Of a DNA stretch of 64,000 nt, positions 1 through 11,555 are shown piece by piece (positions within the stretch are counted from its first letter, which is position 1; each line of letters begins with the position of its first letter). The position numbers and the translations under genes were made by a program. The notes beneath the pieces are model-generated. The model searched no databases. It saw only the letters and a program-made list of their open reading frames with translations, and had not been told where the DNA came from. This DNA comes from Brachionus rotundiformis (Eukaryota > Rotifera > Eurotatoria > Ploima > Brachionidae), in assembly GCA_016802295.1 (NCBI GenBank), contig JAESIW010000137.1:3974084-4038083 (forward strand), read 5' to 3'.

Positions 1-77
1 GTTTTGCGAGAATTTGTATCTTGATGAGCCAGATTGTTGGCTGTTGTTGGCGGAGCTTAGACTTGACGACATTTATG
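1..77 (+). CDS. 3' part of an unidentified gene, partial
   Basis: From base 3 there is an open frame encoding about 25 residues, including LYLDEPDCWLLLAELRLDD. It looks like real coding sequence (mixed residues, GC higher than the flanks) and ends at a GTATAC that could be a splice donor after ATT-TAT. If spliced to the AG at 118-119, the frame would end three codons later; if read through, a TAG stop follows at 117-119. The protein is not recognised; acidic, tryptophan-containing helices of this kind occur in TPR-like proteins, but that is only a guess. The rest of the gene lies left of the window. Confidence 0.4.
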
Positions 78-1897
78 TATACAAAAAAGCTTTTTTTGTT
101 TATATTATTCTCGTCTAGGAAGAAAATTGATTTATTAAAGAAGCTTAAGAGCTAGAAGGTTGCAGACAACAAAGAATAGCCAATTTTTTAGTATAAATTT
201 TAAATTATAGATATGAAAAATGTTGATGATGGTTTACTTCTATTGTTTTTTTTTTCTTTATTTTTTCGTTCACGAACCTTACTCTATGTATGAATAAATC
301 TGATCGTTTAATGCATTTATATTTAGTTCATTTTTAATTCTAATATTTTATGAATTTTTTGTTTAGATTTTTAAAACATCAATGCACAAAACTGAACTAA
401 TGTTAACTTGGTTTCGCACACCAGGACGCGTTAGACTTTTTAAATTTTGTTTGTAGCTTCAGATTAAGCAATCAAAGAGAAATTAAAATCTATCAAATAA
501 ATAATTAAAATTTTTGTTTAATTTAATATTTTATGATAAAATACATGTATATATGACTAATTATTGGAAAAAAAATTTATGTTTGAATGATGTAACCTTA
601 ACTTTTTGGACAATTTTGGTTATTTGCCCCCTAAAAAAAATTTATAAATTAATATTTTAAAATTTTTTTAAAAAATAATTAAAAATTTGAAAAAAAAGTA
701 TTTATTTTAGATTTTATTCTAAGTTTTTGGTCTACTTTTAGAGTCTTTTCGGCTAGTTTTATTCGATTTATTAATTATAAGGCCTTAGCCTGGACTGAAG
801 CAATTTTTATAAATAAAAACAAAAATCAAAAACAAAACTAGATAATATAATAATTATTCCGCATATACTTTTATCCTATTTAATATAGAAAACTAATCAG
901 GCTTCTTTTGATACATAGCCAAGAGTTAGAAGCCGGTTATTTCTTTTAATTAACGAGCTCTTGAGAAGAAACCTATACTAAAATTTAAATCTCAAAAACA
1001 AAATATCTTGTTCGTTTTATTTCTAAACTAAAGTAAAAATTTGCTTGGTACAGTATTTTATCCAGAATCACTGCTAACATTAAATTATACATATCTGATA
1101 ATTTTTTTATAAATATTATGTTCAAATAATAAACAGCTTTCTAATTAGTTAATAATTTAGTTTTAAAAGTTAAGATAGAGCAAATGATTCTTTGTATGTT
1201 AAGATCAGTAATTGAAGCACTTGAATTAAAAATTTTGTTTTTAATGATTAAAAATCTTAATTTCAGCTGAGTATAAAGTACCTAAAAGCGAGAATTATTT
1301 ATGATATAACTTTGATACTAATTTTAAAAATTTTATAATCTCATCTTTGATTTTTCTAAAAATTTCTAAAATTATACGACCTTTTGATTATCATTTTAAT
1401 ATCATGACTAACTAAAAAAATTTATTAGTATGTTAAATTGGTTTTTTTTTATAATACTAATTTAATCTGTAAAAATTAAGCATTTACTTGACAAATAATC
1501 AAAAATGGGAGTGTTCTTCGAGTGTTAATAAAGGTCTATTATTTTATCTATTTTCAACAAAAAAAATTCTTTCAAAACTTAAAAAATAAGTCTTAAGCGA
1601 CATCAAGACCAATTTGGAATGATGAACTCTCATTTTTAAATGCCCTAAAGTAAACTTGTTGGTTGATTCATCTATTCCAGCAGATCCAGAAGTCTTGTAA
1701 TGTCTATAATACAAATCTTAAGTCGTATTTTATAATTTCAAAATTTTCGACTTATTATTTTTACATATTTAAAAATAAATTAATCGAGCTTTAAAAAATT
1801 AGGAAAAATTTATTCATAGATTAAAAAACTTCAAAAATTAATTTTCTATAAATAATAAAATTATCAGTTTTCATATCACTGGATACAATTTGAATGT
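78..1897. other. AT-rich intergenic sequence, nothing recognised
   Basis: Long A and T runs with no open frame of coding character, no clear repeat and no RNA gene that I can see. It separates the partial gene at the left edge from the 3' end of the TRAF gene on the opposite strand. Confidence 0.5.
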
Positions 1898-3531
1898 TTA
1901 CGGCACAACCATGTCTTCTGAATCAATCTCAACCTTTATAAAAATAGCATCATCTTTTATGTAGTCATACGAGTTAAGGACTTCTAATTCGACAAATTTT
2001 TGCGCTCCAAAGGACGCATTTCGCTCACCAGTAGGTCTGCCAAGAAATGGTGTATTCTCTTTGCAGGTGTTTGGCTTGATGGTGTACGAGACGTGTCTTC
2101 TCTCTTCAATGTTTTCACACTGATCGAACAAAGTTAAGGTAATTTTATGACCAAATGGCCATGACAACAGCGAGTCAAATTCGCCTTTACATATGCACAA
2201 GAATATTGACATAAATTTACCCTTAGCCTTGCCATCGCCGAATAAAGAAGCCGATAGTGCAAGCTTGTAGCCATGACGACTGGTCAAAAATGGTGGCGAA
2301 AAAATGGTCGGTTTTTTTCCCGACTTGGAGTCATTAAATTTTTCCTTAAATAAAAAGAAATTTTTTTTTTTTTTTCATAAGATTTTATTTATTGAATCCA
2401 AGCTCACATTAAAGTGATCTATTTTCCAAATAATCTGCGATCCATTAAACTTTTCCATTGAATTAACTTTACTGCTTAGAGTGAATATTTGTTCTTTTTG
2501 TTTCTCGATGAGTTCACTTAAAAGCTCTAGCTGTTTCTTCTGGATGCTTATTGTCTTGGCCATCAAGTTCAGGTGAATGCCGGGCGATTCTTTCAAATGC
2601 CGAGGCATCTCACTTCTTAGCGATTTGAACTCACAATTACTGTCCGCAAATGGACACGAAACTTCATGCTTTTTGCACTCATTTTCCAAATGATTTGCCA
2701 TTTTTCCCCTTGGTATTTCTCTAATGCCACAGTTGCTAGGACAGGGTATCAAAAACTCGCTACATACAGACAAATGATTCATTTCATCTGCCTTGACTAT
2801 GCGCTCAGAACAAAATTCACATTCTATCTCATTTTTTAGACATTCTTTGGCAATGTGTGTCTTCTCATCTTTCCTACGGTACTGTAGACCACATCCCCGA
2901 GTACAGTTAACCAACACATACTCGCATTCATCCATATGTATCTTAAAATTCATTATTTATCCAAACAAATTATTGTATATAAATATAAAATAAATATCCC
3001 AAGGCTAAAAAGAAAATTTTATTTACCATATGAGCTTTAAAAGCGCCCTCCCATCTACAGCCATTTAGATTATTGCTGCAATAGACTGGCAGGTTGTTGA
3101 TTTCTCTTTGAAAGTCATTATCTACAATTATCTTTTCTCTGGAAATGGTTCTGTCACATGTTGGACAAGATTGGGAATTTCTAGCGGGCACAAATGCAAA
3201 AACAACTCAAAAATGGTTAGACATGGACTTACTTGATAAGTTCGGTGAAGCAGGTAGAACACACTCGGTGTTGGCAATCTTGGAACTGAACTGGACATTT
3301 CAAGTAACTGTTGCAGTAGCTACATTCATACTTTTTTTCAAGTTTGCCAAATTTCCATTTTATTTCGATGGGCGATCTTGGTTGAGGCGATGATGCGCTT
3401 TTGTAGCGAATACCATTTGCCGTAGAGGTAAGTATTCTTGATGAACTTCTTATCGAAAGCATTGATCCTTCATAAACTGGTATCGACAAAGAAGAATCTA
3501 CGTGATTGCGTAAATTTGAAGTTAAATTCAT
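1898..3531 (-). CDS. TRAF family RING/zf-TRAF/MATH adaptor protein
   Basis: Complete four-exon gene: 3531-3233, 3180-3027, 2941-2408, 2344-1898; phases agree and give 477 residues. The order is that of TNF-receptor-associated factors: a RING finger (CSYCNSYLKCPV onward, closed by CPTC in exon 2), then TRAF-type zinc fingers with repeated C-x-H/C spacing (CSNNLNGCRWEGAF, CTRGCG, CEFC, CPSNCG), a short coiled coil (QKKQLELLSELIEKQKEQI), then a MATH domain starting IIWKIDHFN and continuing SGKKPTIFSPPFLTSR. Such proteins bind receptor tails through MATH and act as ubiquitin ligases through RING in immune, stress and developmental signalling. The exon 3-4 intron has a GTGAGC donor and a long A/T tract that hides the MATH domain from ORF finders. 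I cannot assign a vertebrate TRAF subtype; domain content is nearest to TRAF4/TRAF6-type members. Confidence 0.93.
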
Positions 3532-5677
3532 TTTTTTTTAAAGGAAATAAAGCTATCAAAATTTATTAATTTTGAAAAATCAAAATCGATTTTTTTTCTT
3601 AACTAGCTAAATAAATAAACACTTAGGTAAATATAAATACAGATTTTATGTACTCAAAAAATAAATACTGGTAACATTAGCTAAAAATGAAAAAAATCGA
3701 TTTTGATTATATCGTTATTATTTTGTTCAAACAAGTTTAAAAAATTAATAAAAGACATTTTAATTAATCAAAGATTAGTTTAGGGCATAATTGATCTTTT
3801 TTTCACAGCTTTTTATTTTCCTTAAAATTTAGCATAATGTAAAATTATAAAAATTAGTATAATTTGCTGAAATGGACTTAATTAATTATTAATAATAAAA
3901 TTTCGTTCTTATTTTTTCTATATTTATTTCAAATAAATTAATTTTGCTCAAAAATAATACGATACTATAGTCAATCTATCATAAATGTTCAGTCATCTAA
4001 AAGTAATTAATCTATTTTATCAGTTTAGAATCGAAATTTTTTAAGAAATTTTAATAAAACAACCCCCTTGAAAAATTAATAGAAATTTTAAGAATTTTTG
4101 GCTTATTTGAAAATGTAAAAAATATATAAAACTAATCAATTTTCATTTAAAAAATTTTCATAGACTTAAAAAACCATTAAAATAAACTCGATATAATTGA
4201 CTTGTTCTTTTCTTAATTTTATTTATAAATTAAAATTGAAGTTTCTTAAAGAAAAAAGAAAGACACATTAAAGTAAGATTTTGTTTTAAAACTGGAAATT
4301 AATCAAGTTTATATAGTCATAATTTTTCACCATAGATTTTTTTTGTTTAACTTTTATTAATAAAAATTCATAGTTTGAATTGGATTTAATAATTAAAAAA
4401 GTAACTAAATTGACTAATTTAGACTGTATTATAATTAAGTATCTAAGTTTGTCAAATTGAGTGAATTGTCTCTGGTTATAATATAATTTAAATATGTGTA
4501 AATTCTTTTTTTTTAAAATTGTTTTGAAATGTTTTCGGGTTCTTTTAATAAATATTGATACTAATTGATATCTTTAAATATATACAAATTATGGCTAAAA
4601 AGAGGACGAGCACTGCGCATCTGAGGAGCAGATAATGGTCCGTCAACAATAACATACCTACTTTGTTGTGATCATGAGTGAAAATTTACTTTAACCTGAT
4701 TCCAAATATTAGACCAAAATAAATTTAGATCTATTTCAAATATTAACATTGGAAAAGTTTTTGGTCAAATAAAACTAAGTTTTGAATAAATTCATACTGC
4801 TTTAAAAACCGAGTTGAGTTGAGATAAAATTTCGCTTCTATTAATTCAGATTTTTGGGGCTTTTGTGAAATTTGGTACAATAGAACAGAATAAAATGTAA
4901 AAAAATCAAACTTATAGCTTATGTAGCATTTATGGTTACATTCACTACACTCAAACAGATAAACATTAAATACTGAGAAATAGAGTATAAAGAAACTATA
5001 CACTAACGCCAAGCGCCATTTAAATCTTGGCAATCATTCATACTAAAAATAGTTAAATGTATTGCATTATTAGTTCTAAAAAAAGTTCCATTCTGTTACA
5101 ATTTAAGACACCAATAAACCAAGGTCCTTTACTTTAGTAATCTAATTCAGGGAATCTTAAAGATTAAGTCCAGAAATTACCTAATTAGTACGATTCTAAT
5201 AGAAAAGCATTCATTTGACCATAAAAAAACAACCAAATGTAGATAATTCAATTTAAAAAAAAATTAGAAATTTTTTCTATAATCTAATTAAGAATTAATT
5301 AGTCTATAAAAAATTATTTAATCACCTTATACTTATTGGAGCACACTTTTCAAAAAACTATACTATGGGACAACCAAGTTATTATTTTTAAGTTAGATAT
5401 TGAATTTTTATTTTGAATAAATGTCTAATTAGACGCATAATTTATAAAATTATAAAATTTTTTCTAATATTTAATATTTTTTTAAGTTTAATTCTTTAAA
5501 ATGACAAATTAAAAAAATTCCAATATTTATTAAATCAAATTTTATTTCAGCTTTTGGTTTGGTGCTTTTTGTGAACTAAGATTGTCGCCTAAAGCTAGTA
5601 TTTTTAATCAGAGTGGTGTTACGGTCCCCTTTGCCAAACGAAATATAAAATGTATAAAATTTCTTTTTTATAAATTC
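3532..5677. other. AT-rich intergenic sequence
   Basis: Mostly featureless A/T runs. Two places stand out. A GC-richer patch at 4590-4670 begins ATGGCTAAAAAGAGGACG but closes after 14 codons. A 96-codon minus-strand ORF lies at 4743-5033 and is described separately. Confidence 0.4.
4743..5033 (-). CDS. Small hypothetical ORF with hydrophobic N-terminus
   Basis: A 96-codon ORF whose first 30 residues are hydrophobic after a basic start (MPRFKWRLALVYSFF), resembling a signal peptide, followed by a short Cys/His cluster (CSECNHKCY). The rest has low complexity and no recognisable domain. In DNA this AT-rich, an ORF of this length can arise by chance, especially one rich in F, Y, L and K. It may be a single exon of a secreted protein or simply noise. 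Confidence 0.15.
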   Translation of the reverse strand: MPRFKWRLALVYSFFILYFSVFNVYLFECSECNHKCYISYKFDFFTFYSVLLYQISQKPQKSELIEAKFYLNSTRFLKQYEFIQNLVLFDQKLFQC

Positions 5678-6515
5678 TTAATTATTATTATTTTTTAAAA
5701 TTCTATATTGAAATTTGAAAAATAAAATATATAAAGCTACAAATATAATTGACGCAGTTGCCAAACCCATCAGGGTGCCAAAAAGAGACTTCCAAACTAC
5801 TAGTGAGTTATCATCACATTCAACCGGACATTTAAGCTTTATCAACTGGTCGAATGATTTTGTTTGAATCTTGTTTTTTTAAATGAGTTTAGACTAATTT
5901 ATTTCAACAGCGAAAAATTAATTACCTTTTTGACAGTCTCGTTCAAAATGTCCTCTAAGTCTACAACTAATTTTTCGACAAATTTTATATTTGACTTTTG
6001 CTCATCTTTATCTATATTTTTAACTTTTTGATACATTTCGGTGATTTTTTCCACGTTTGCCAAATGCTGCATTATTAAATAAATATGATTATTTCAAAAG
6101 TAATTAAACCAAAAAAGCTACATTTATGTCAGCATTGCCAAAATCAACCAATGAGTTGAGCATTTGGTTAGTGAAATATTTAAAAGACTTTTCCCAGCAT
6201 GAAGGGCCACTAAAGTGAGAATCGCATTGACGACTAAAAAATAATAATTATTTATCAAATAACAATTAAGTTCAAGATAAAGACTTTTATAAAAAATTTA
6301 TAAGTTTTTGTTTTGAAATTGGTGTGAGTCTTTTACAATTAGTGGTGTGTAAAAGGTCGTATTAATTATTTTAATTGGCTTAATATAGTCCATGGCAATT
6401 ACCAGTTTCACAAATATAATACTTACTAGCATTTAACATCTATTTTTTTGAGATATTCAGAGCATTTAGCATTCATGATCATAATTATAAATAGATAAAG
6501 GACTTGGCAATTCAT
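5678..6515 (-). CDS. Unrecognised small type I membrane protein, four exons
   Basis: I assembled this gene from four exons: 6515-6427, 6233-6122, 6066-5926, 5869-5678. All junctions are GT..AG and phases match (2,0,0), giving 177 residues with a TAA stop. Residues 1-18 form a signal peptide (MNCQVLYLFIIMIMNAKC). The mature part has cysteines KC-YRQC and a GPSCWEKSF motif, then a charged helical stretch (about 67-115), then CPVECDD and a single membrane span near residues 140-165, ending in a short basic tail. It is probably a secretory-pathway or cell-surface protein with an extracellular cysteine pair and a helical stalk. I know no family with this pattern. Coding signal rests on phase agreement, signal peptide and membrane span. 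Confidence 0.7.
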
Positions 6516-7244
6516 TTTTCTAAAATAAAAATTTAAAACTAGATAAATTTTCTCTTTGTTATCTTCAAATGTCTTAGACTTTTTTGAAATTTATAATTTA
6601 AAATAAAGTTTGAATTTTTTATAATAATAGCTTGTGAATGTGAACCAATTTAATTTAAGATATAACTTAAGAATTAATTTTTTAACAAAATTTTATAAAT
6701 TTTTTTATATTCATTATGCGTATAGCTTTGGTTGATAATAAATTCAATCTTAAAGGGATATGTATTAATGTGATGATTATTTTATGTCTTATAATACAGA
6801 AAAACAGTAAATAAAAGTATAATTTGGTTCAAATCTTAATATTTTAAATGAAAATCTTTGTTGTATTTAGAAATTAACCCGTTGTCGGAAATTTACGTCA
6901 AAAAATTAATTCAAAAATATCAAGAGATATCGTTGATAAAATAAATTTTTGATTTGTAATGTTAATTTTTTTTCAGTTTGCACTATCTTTTAAACAATTA
7001 CTTGGTGCAAAAAATGACCTTATCTTTAAATTGTTATTTTCATGTAGCTCATCATAAATTAAAAAAAATATATCTTTAAAAAAAAAGACTTTCAAATGAT
7101 CGATCATCTTATTTTAAAATTTTATTTTGAATATTTTTTCAATTTTTTTAAAAATCTAATTCTTTTAAATAAATTTTAATTATTTAATCGGAATTTTATA
7201 AATTAAAATTTGTATATTAATTTTCATTTTTCAAATTAAACCTC

Positions 7245-7519
7245 TACCGTATTCCCTCGTTTGATTATGCTGCATCACCATGCACCAAAGTACAACTGGT
7301 CGATGCTTTAATACCGTAATCATGCATTAATGAAAGCTTTAATCTAATACATTATCAAGACTCGATTCACAGTAAAAATAATAAATAATTTTTAAATATT
7401 AAAAGATAAATAAATAAAAAATATTGGAGAATTATTTTTTATTTTTTGGTACTTTGGTGCATGGTCCAAAGGCGTGTCTTAACTTGTGGTGCAGTTTAAT
7501 CGAACGAGGAGATACGGTA
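7245..7519. mobile_element. MITE with mariner-like ends (TA at both termini)
   Basis: The left end TACCGTATTCCCTCGTTTGA is matched with a few differences by the reverse complement of the right end (TACCGTATCTCCTCGTTCGA). The similarity continues inward to a TGCACCAAAGTAC block at 7281-7293 and its inverse GTACTTTGGTGCA at 7449-7461, so the strand can fold into a long hairpin. There is no coding capacity. TA at each end fits target-site use by Tc1/mariner transposases. The right arm carries about 25 extra bases. Confidence 0.7.
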
Positions 7520-7685
7520 ATTAAATTTTGACCCCAAGTTTAACCATTCAACAAACCTAATTATTTTTTTTAATATATTTTTTAATTTCAATTTTATTTA
7601 ATTAATGTCAAATTAATGTTTTTATATCATTTGATAATATTTATCTTTTGTAATAAGGTGTGCTTTTGTGCTTTGGTTCGTTTAA

Positions 7686-7899
7686 CACTCAAAGGACCGG
7701 CTATTTTTATCAAAAACTTTGTTTAAATGTTGCATTAGTTTCATAAAAGTCTGTAAAATTAAAAGCATTATGTTTAAAAGACCATTATCAAAGCTTTAAA
7801 ATAAATATTAAAACATGTAAATCTGATTGATCATTAATTAAAAAATTCAATTTGAATTTTTAAAAAAGTGTCAAATTGACACCGCCGGTCCTTTGAGTG
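7686..7899. mobile_element. piggyBac-type MITE with TTAA target sites
   Basis: Perfect 16-bp terminal inverted repeats, CACTCAAAGGACCGGC at 7686-7701 and its reverse complement at 7884-7899, are flanked by TTAA on both sides (7682-7685 and 7900-7903). TTAA duplication is the hallmark of piggyBac transposases. The 214-bp body has no ORF, so this is a non-autonomous copy. A small internal palindrome TGTCAAATTGACA lies next to the right repeat. Identical repeats suggest recent insertion or selection for mobility. Confidence 0.88.
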
Positions 7900-9178
7900 T
7901 TAAAAGGCAATTTTATCTTCAATTTTATATATCCCTTAATGTTGAAAAAATGATTGAAAATTATTGTATCAAAATCATAGCCAAGGAGCATTAAAAAAAT
8001 GATCTCTTAGATTTTAAATGAATTTATTTTTAGACATCCTTTAATAAGATAGGCTAATGAATTAAGAACCTTCAAAAAATAAATTTGGACCATCAAGTAA
8101 TCTTTTTTAATGAGATAGGGAAAAAATTGAAAATGACTTAAATTAAATTAAAATTTAAAATTTTAGACTCTTATTCGTACCTAATAAAAAACAGTAACCT
8201 TAATTTTACTTTATATGATTGGAAAAGACTTTTTTATTAACATAATTGAAAAATCTTAAAAAATTTAATTTTATTAAAAATATTCAATATTATTTTCGTA
8301 AATAAATTCAATAAAGAATTCATTTTAAAGCTTTGTAAAATAATTTTTATTTTCTAAAATCAAAATCAACCAATCTTCCAATTTTTATTTAAATATTTTA
8401 TTTGAATATTAAGAATTTAATATTTACCCATTTTTTATCACTTAATCAAAAAATCTATTTGAATTTAAAATTTTAATTTCATGTCATAAACTAAATAGAA
8501 ATTATCAATAAATATTTTGATTGTCGAATAATTCATATTCTCTTTTTACTTATCTTAACTAAAAAATGGTAAAATTTTTCAAAGTAATTAATTGTCTATA
8601 AAAGTAAACAGCATATCAAAGATTTCTCAATCAAGCAAACATTTAGTCTAGTTTAGAAGACTCTGAAGTTGCCATTAATAGTATCCAAGTGTTTGATCGT
8701 CTTTCTTTATAGTCTTGGTCTTGGTTTAATTTTTATCATACCTTTTTGTTGACTAACTGCACAGTACCATGGCGACCGAAAAAAAAAACAAACTTTATTT
8801 AAGCCACATTAAGCAAATATTTATAAAAATATCATATAAAAAGTGAACGAATCTTCCGATAAAAGGAATAGAAGAATTGCGCAAGAAAATTTAAATTAAC
8901 CAATTTTTAAAAAACCCCCATGAGCCTAGAAAATGTTAAAATACTTTAAATTATAAACTCGCAAAAAACATGGAACAAACTCTGTTGCCATGATTAAAAA
9001 AAACTAGTATCCAAGTCATATATTTGAAATTATTTTTAACAATTATTAATCAAAATTACATAACTTTATTTAATATAAAAACTGCTTGGTTAAGAGCTAA
9101 ACGAATTTATTTTAGGAGAAACTCAATTTTACTCTTGATTTAGATTTTTAATTTATACAACATAATTTATAGATAAAA

Positions 9179-9829
9179 ATGGCTTCAGGCAGTTCCGACA
9201 TTTTTGAAAAATATGCCAAATTTGGCAAGACCGAGGCTCAAATCAAGGAGATGAAAGGCGGCTTGAGAATTGAGACCAGAAATGTGCAAAAATTGATGAA
9301 AGAAAGTGGTGTAATTGATTCCAAATACAGCACACAACTGCTAGATAATGATATAAGTAAATTTTATGCTCCAAAAGGGAATAATTTATACTAATTTTCA
9401 AATTAGTGAGGGTAATTGGTAAATTGACTTCCTCAAATCCGACCAAGTACCCCAAAGGAAGGTAAGAAAAATTCGATTTATGAAGATAAAATTATTAATC
9501 AGATAAATTTTAGTAAAACATTGGAAAAAGAAGGCTTTGACGCTTTGGTGCACCAAATAGCAGAGTCTAAAAAGTCGAGCTATGAAGCAGTTTTGGAAAA
9601 ATTGAACTCGGTCTCAGGACCCAGCACCTCTGGAACCACTGGTGTTGCCAACGCTAATAATGTAGCTCGAATGACTGATACAAGCAAGTACACTGGCGCG
9701 CATAAAGAGAGATTTGACACTGATGGTAAAGGAAAAGGTATTGATGGTCGCGAGGAACGAACCAAAAACACTGGATATGTTGGAAACTACAAAAATGACG
9801 GCACTTATGACCAAACCCATAAAAAATAA
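9179..9829 (+). CDS. TPPP: Tubulin polymerization-promoting protein (p25-alpha)
   Basis: Three exons, 9179-9356, 9407-9461 and 9514-9829, phases consistent, 182 residues. The protein starts with an EF-hand-like helical region (IFEKYAKFGK ... LMKESGVIDS), continues through YPKGSKTLEKEGFDALV, which matches the p25-alpha 'KG-x-x-I-x-F-x-x-F' segment, and ends in the diagnostic tail: RMTDTSKYTGAHKERFD, then GKGKGIDGRE, then NTGYVGNYKNDGTYD. TPPP proteins bind and bundle microtubules and help stabilise cilia and cytoskeleton. Length is close to vertebrate TPPP3 (about 176). Both introns are about 50 nt; without them the middle of the protein appears broken by stops. A short AT-rich 3' flank with AATAAA-like signals follows the TAA. 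Confidence 0.93.
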
Positions 9830-10584
9830 TTCAATTATGTAAAATAAATTTTAGATTTTAATTAGTTCTTTAGTTATTTTTAATATATCACTAGTTTATT
9901 TTAAATAAATTCATAAAATATATTTTAAACTGTCTATTTTTTTTAATTACAATATTTTATACTTTTATTTTTATAAAGTTGTCAAGGCATTTTTGAAGGA
10001 TAATAAAAGAATGAATTTTCTGACTCAGCTAAAGACAAAAAGGTGACTAATCTTGATGAATAACTCAATTTATAAATAAATTTAATTTAACAAAATTATT
10101 ATGACGAATAAGAATACGAAAAAAAATAGTACTTTTAAATTATTTTAAAATTTTATTTTTAATTTTCGATGTTTATTCCTGTATTCACTTAATATTTTGA
10201 AAATGTTGTTTTAAGCTTAAATCATTATTTGTATTAATGTGGCACTAGTGTAGAGTTGTTGATTTTTATTGTCACTAAAGCATGTCTCAAACTATGGTAT
10301 TTATTTATTAGTTTATGGAACTCTTCAAAACGGTTTACAGTATTTGTGATAATTTTTACCATAAAGTTATATCTAAAAACTCCTCGAGTGTTTTAATAAA
10401 AAGATAAGTATTTGATAATTTTTATTAATAATTCAAATAAATAAAAATATTTGTAGTCTGATAGTGCCATTATACTACAGTTTTAAAATGTTAATTTAAG
10501 GTTAAAAAAGTACTCTAAAATGGTGACATTAATTATTGGAATAACTTCAAAAAGTTTAAATCTAAATTAAATTTAAAACTAAAA

Positions 10585-10860
10585 AATTGAAAATAATAAT
10601 AATTATAATAATAATAATAATAAGCAACAACAGGCTAACTGTAGAGCAAGCTTTTGCTTGCTATGGTAGCAGTTCCCATTTTGAAGACTCCTGAATCGTC
10701 TAATCCTTTCTTTAAGATGTTTATTTATTTTTGGATGCTTAAGTCCCTGTTGGTAACTTGTTCCAATTTCTAACTAATTTATTTAACATAAAATGTTCTC
10801 TGTAGCCATTCTTGGTGAACTTGGTGTTTCAGCGAATACTACGCGCTGGTCCGTCAACTT
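10585..10860 (-). mobile_element. LINE 3' end with ATT-repeat tail
   Basis: Read on the minus strand, the segment encodes a degraded C-terminal LINE ORF2 signature (a LVRNWNKLP-like motif), followed by untranslated sequence and a run of ATT trinucleotides (AATAATAAT on the plus strand near 10588-10622). Simple-repeat tails of this sort end many non-LTR retrotransposons. It is a short, dead fragment. Confidence 0.6.
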
Positions 10861-11416
10861 TAATAGAGCTAAAGGTATTTAATTATTTTTTAATTCAAGA
10901 TAAAGTAAATTTTCTCAATAATATTATATTATAAAACATGCCAAATTTAAGTTCAATTTGAATATTTAATGAAAAATGACCAATGTTGGCAACCAGACAG
11001 AGGTTTACTTTAGTTGTTTATAGCTGAGGAAATCCCCCACACGAATTTTCCATAGAATTAAGAACTTAAAAAAATGGCTCATGAAAGAAATGCTAATGTT
11101 TACGATATTGTCTGTGGATTTAAATGATGATAAAAAATTTGGGCTGTTTTAAAATAAAATTTTTTATATTTCAACCAAATTTAAAAATATATCTAAATTA
11201 TTATTATTGAAATGATTAAAAATAATTTCCAAATAATATTTTTTTTTTTTTTGATAAAAAAACTATTTATCATTTACACTCAAATTGTTTACCTTGAAAT
11301 ATTTATTGGATTTTATAAGTACAATTGATCAATAATTCAAATTATTTTTATTATTAAATTTTTTTGTATTAATATTTAACTGAGAAAGATTTTTTGTTTT
11401 TTTTTTTTTAACCTTG

Positions 11417-11555
11417 TTCACTCCTTGTGGGGCATAGGGGGGAGCTCATCTCCTTTCTTAGTACCTTTTGAGCGAAGGCTCCGATCTGACACAGAGGTGA
11501 CTGCATCGAGTTGATCATCTATGCCGTAATTATTAAAATCCCTAGTCGAAAACTT
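11417..11555 (-). other. Exon-like coding segment, possible last exon
   Basis: After a CGACTAG that could be a splice acceptor, a minus-strand frame runs about 46 codons to a TGA, encoding NNYGIDDQLDAVTSVSD and SKGTKKGDELPPMPHKE. GC content and residue mix stand out from the surroundings, and the sequence resembles an acidic, proline-containing C-terminal tail. I found no convincing upstream exon (a 38-codon minus ORF at about 11562-11680 is close by), so it may be an orphan exon of a decayed or multi-exon gene. Confidence 0.25.

Larger units (their letters stand above)
6516..9178. other. Intergenic region holding two MITE-like elements
   Basis: No convincing coding sequence. Two short inverted-repeat elements lie here (7245-7519 and 7686-7899). 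The rest is A/T-rich; the last 100 bases before 9179 are the presumed 5' untranslated region of the TPPP gene. Confidence 0.5.

Noticed and set aside
4590..4670. GC-richer patch starting ATGGCTAAAAAGAGG
   Set aside because: The frame closes after 14 codons and I found no splice partner; too weak to call.
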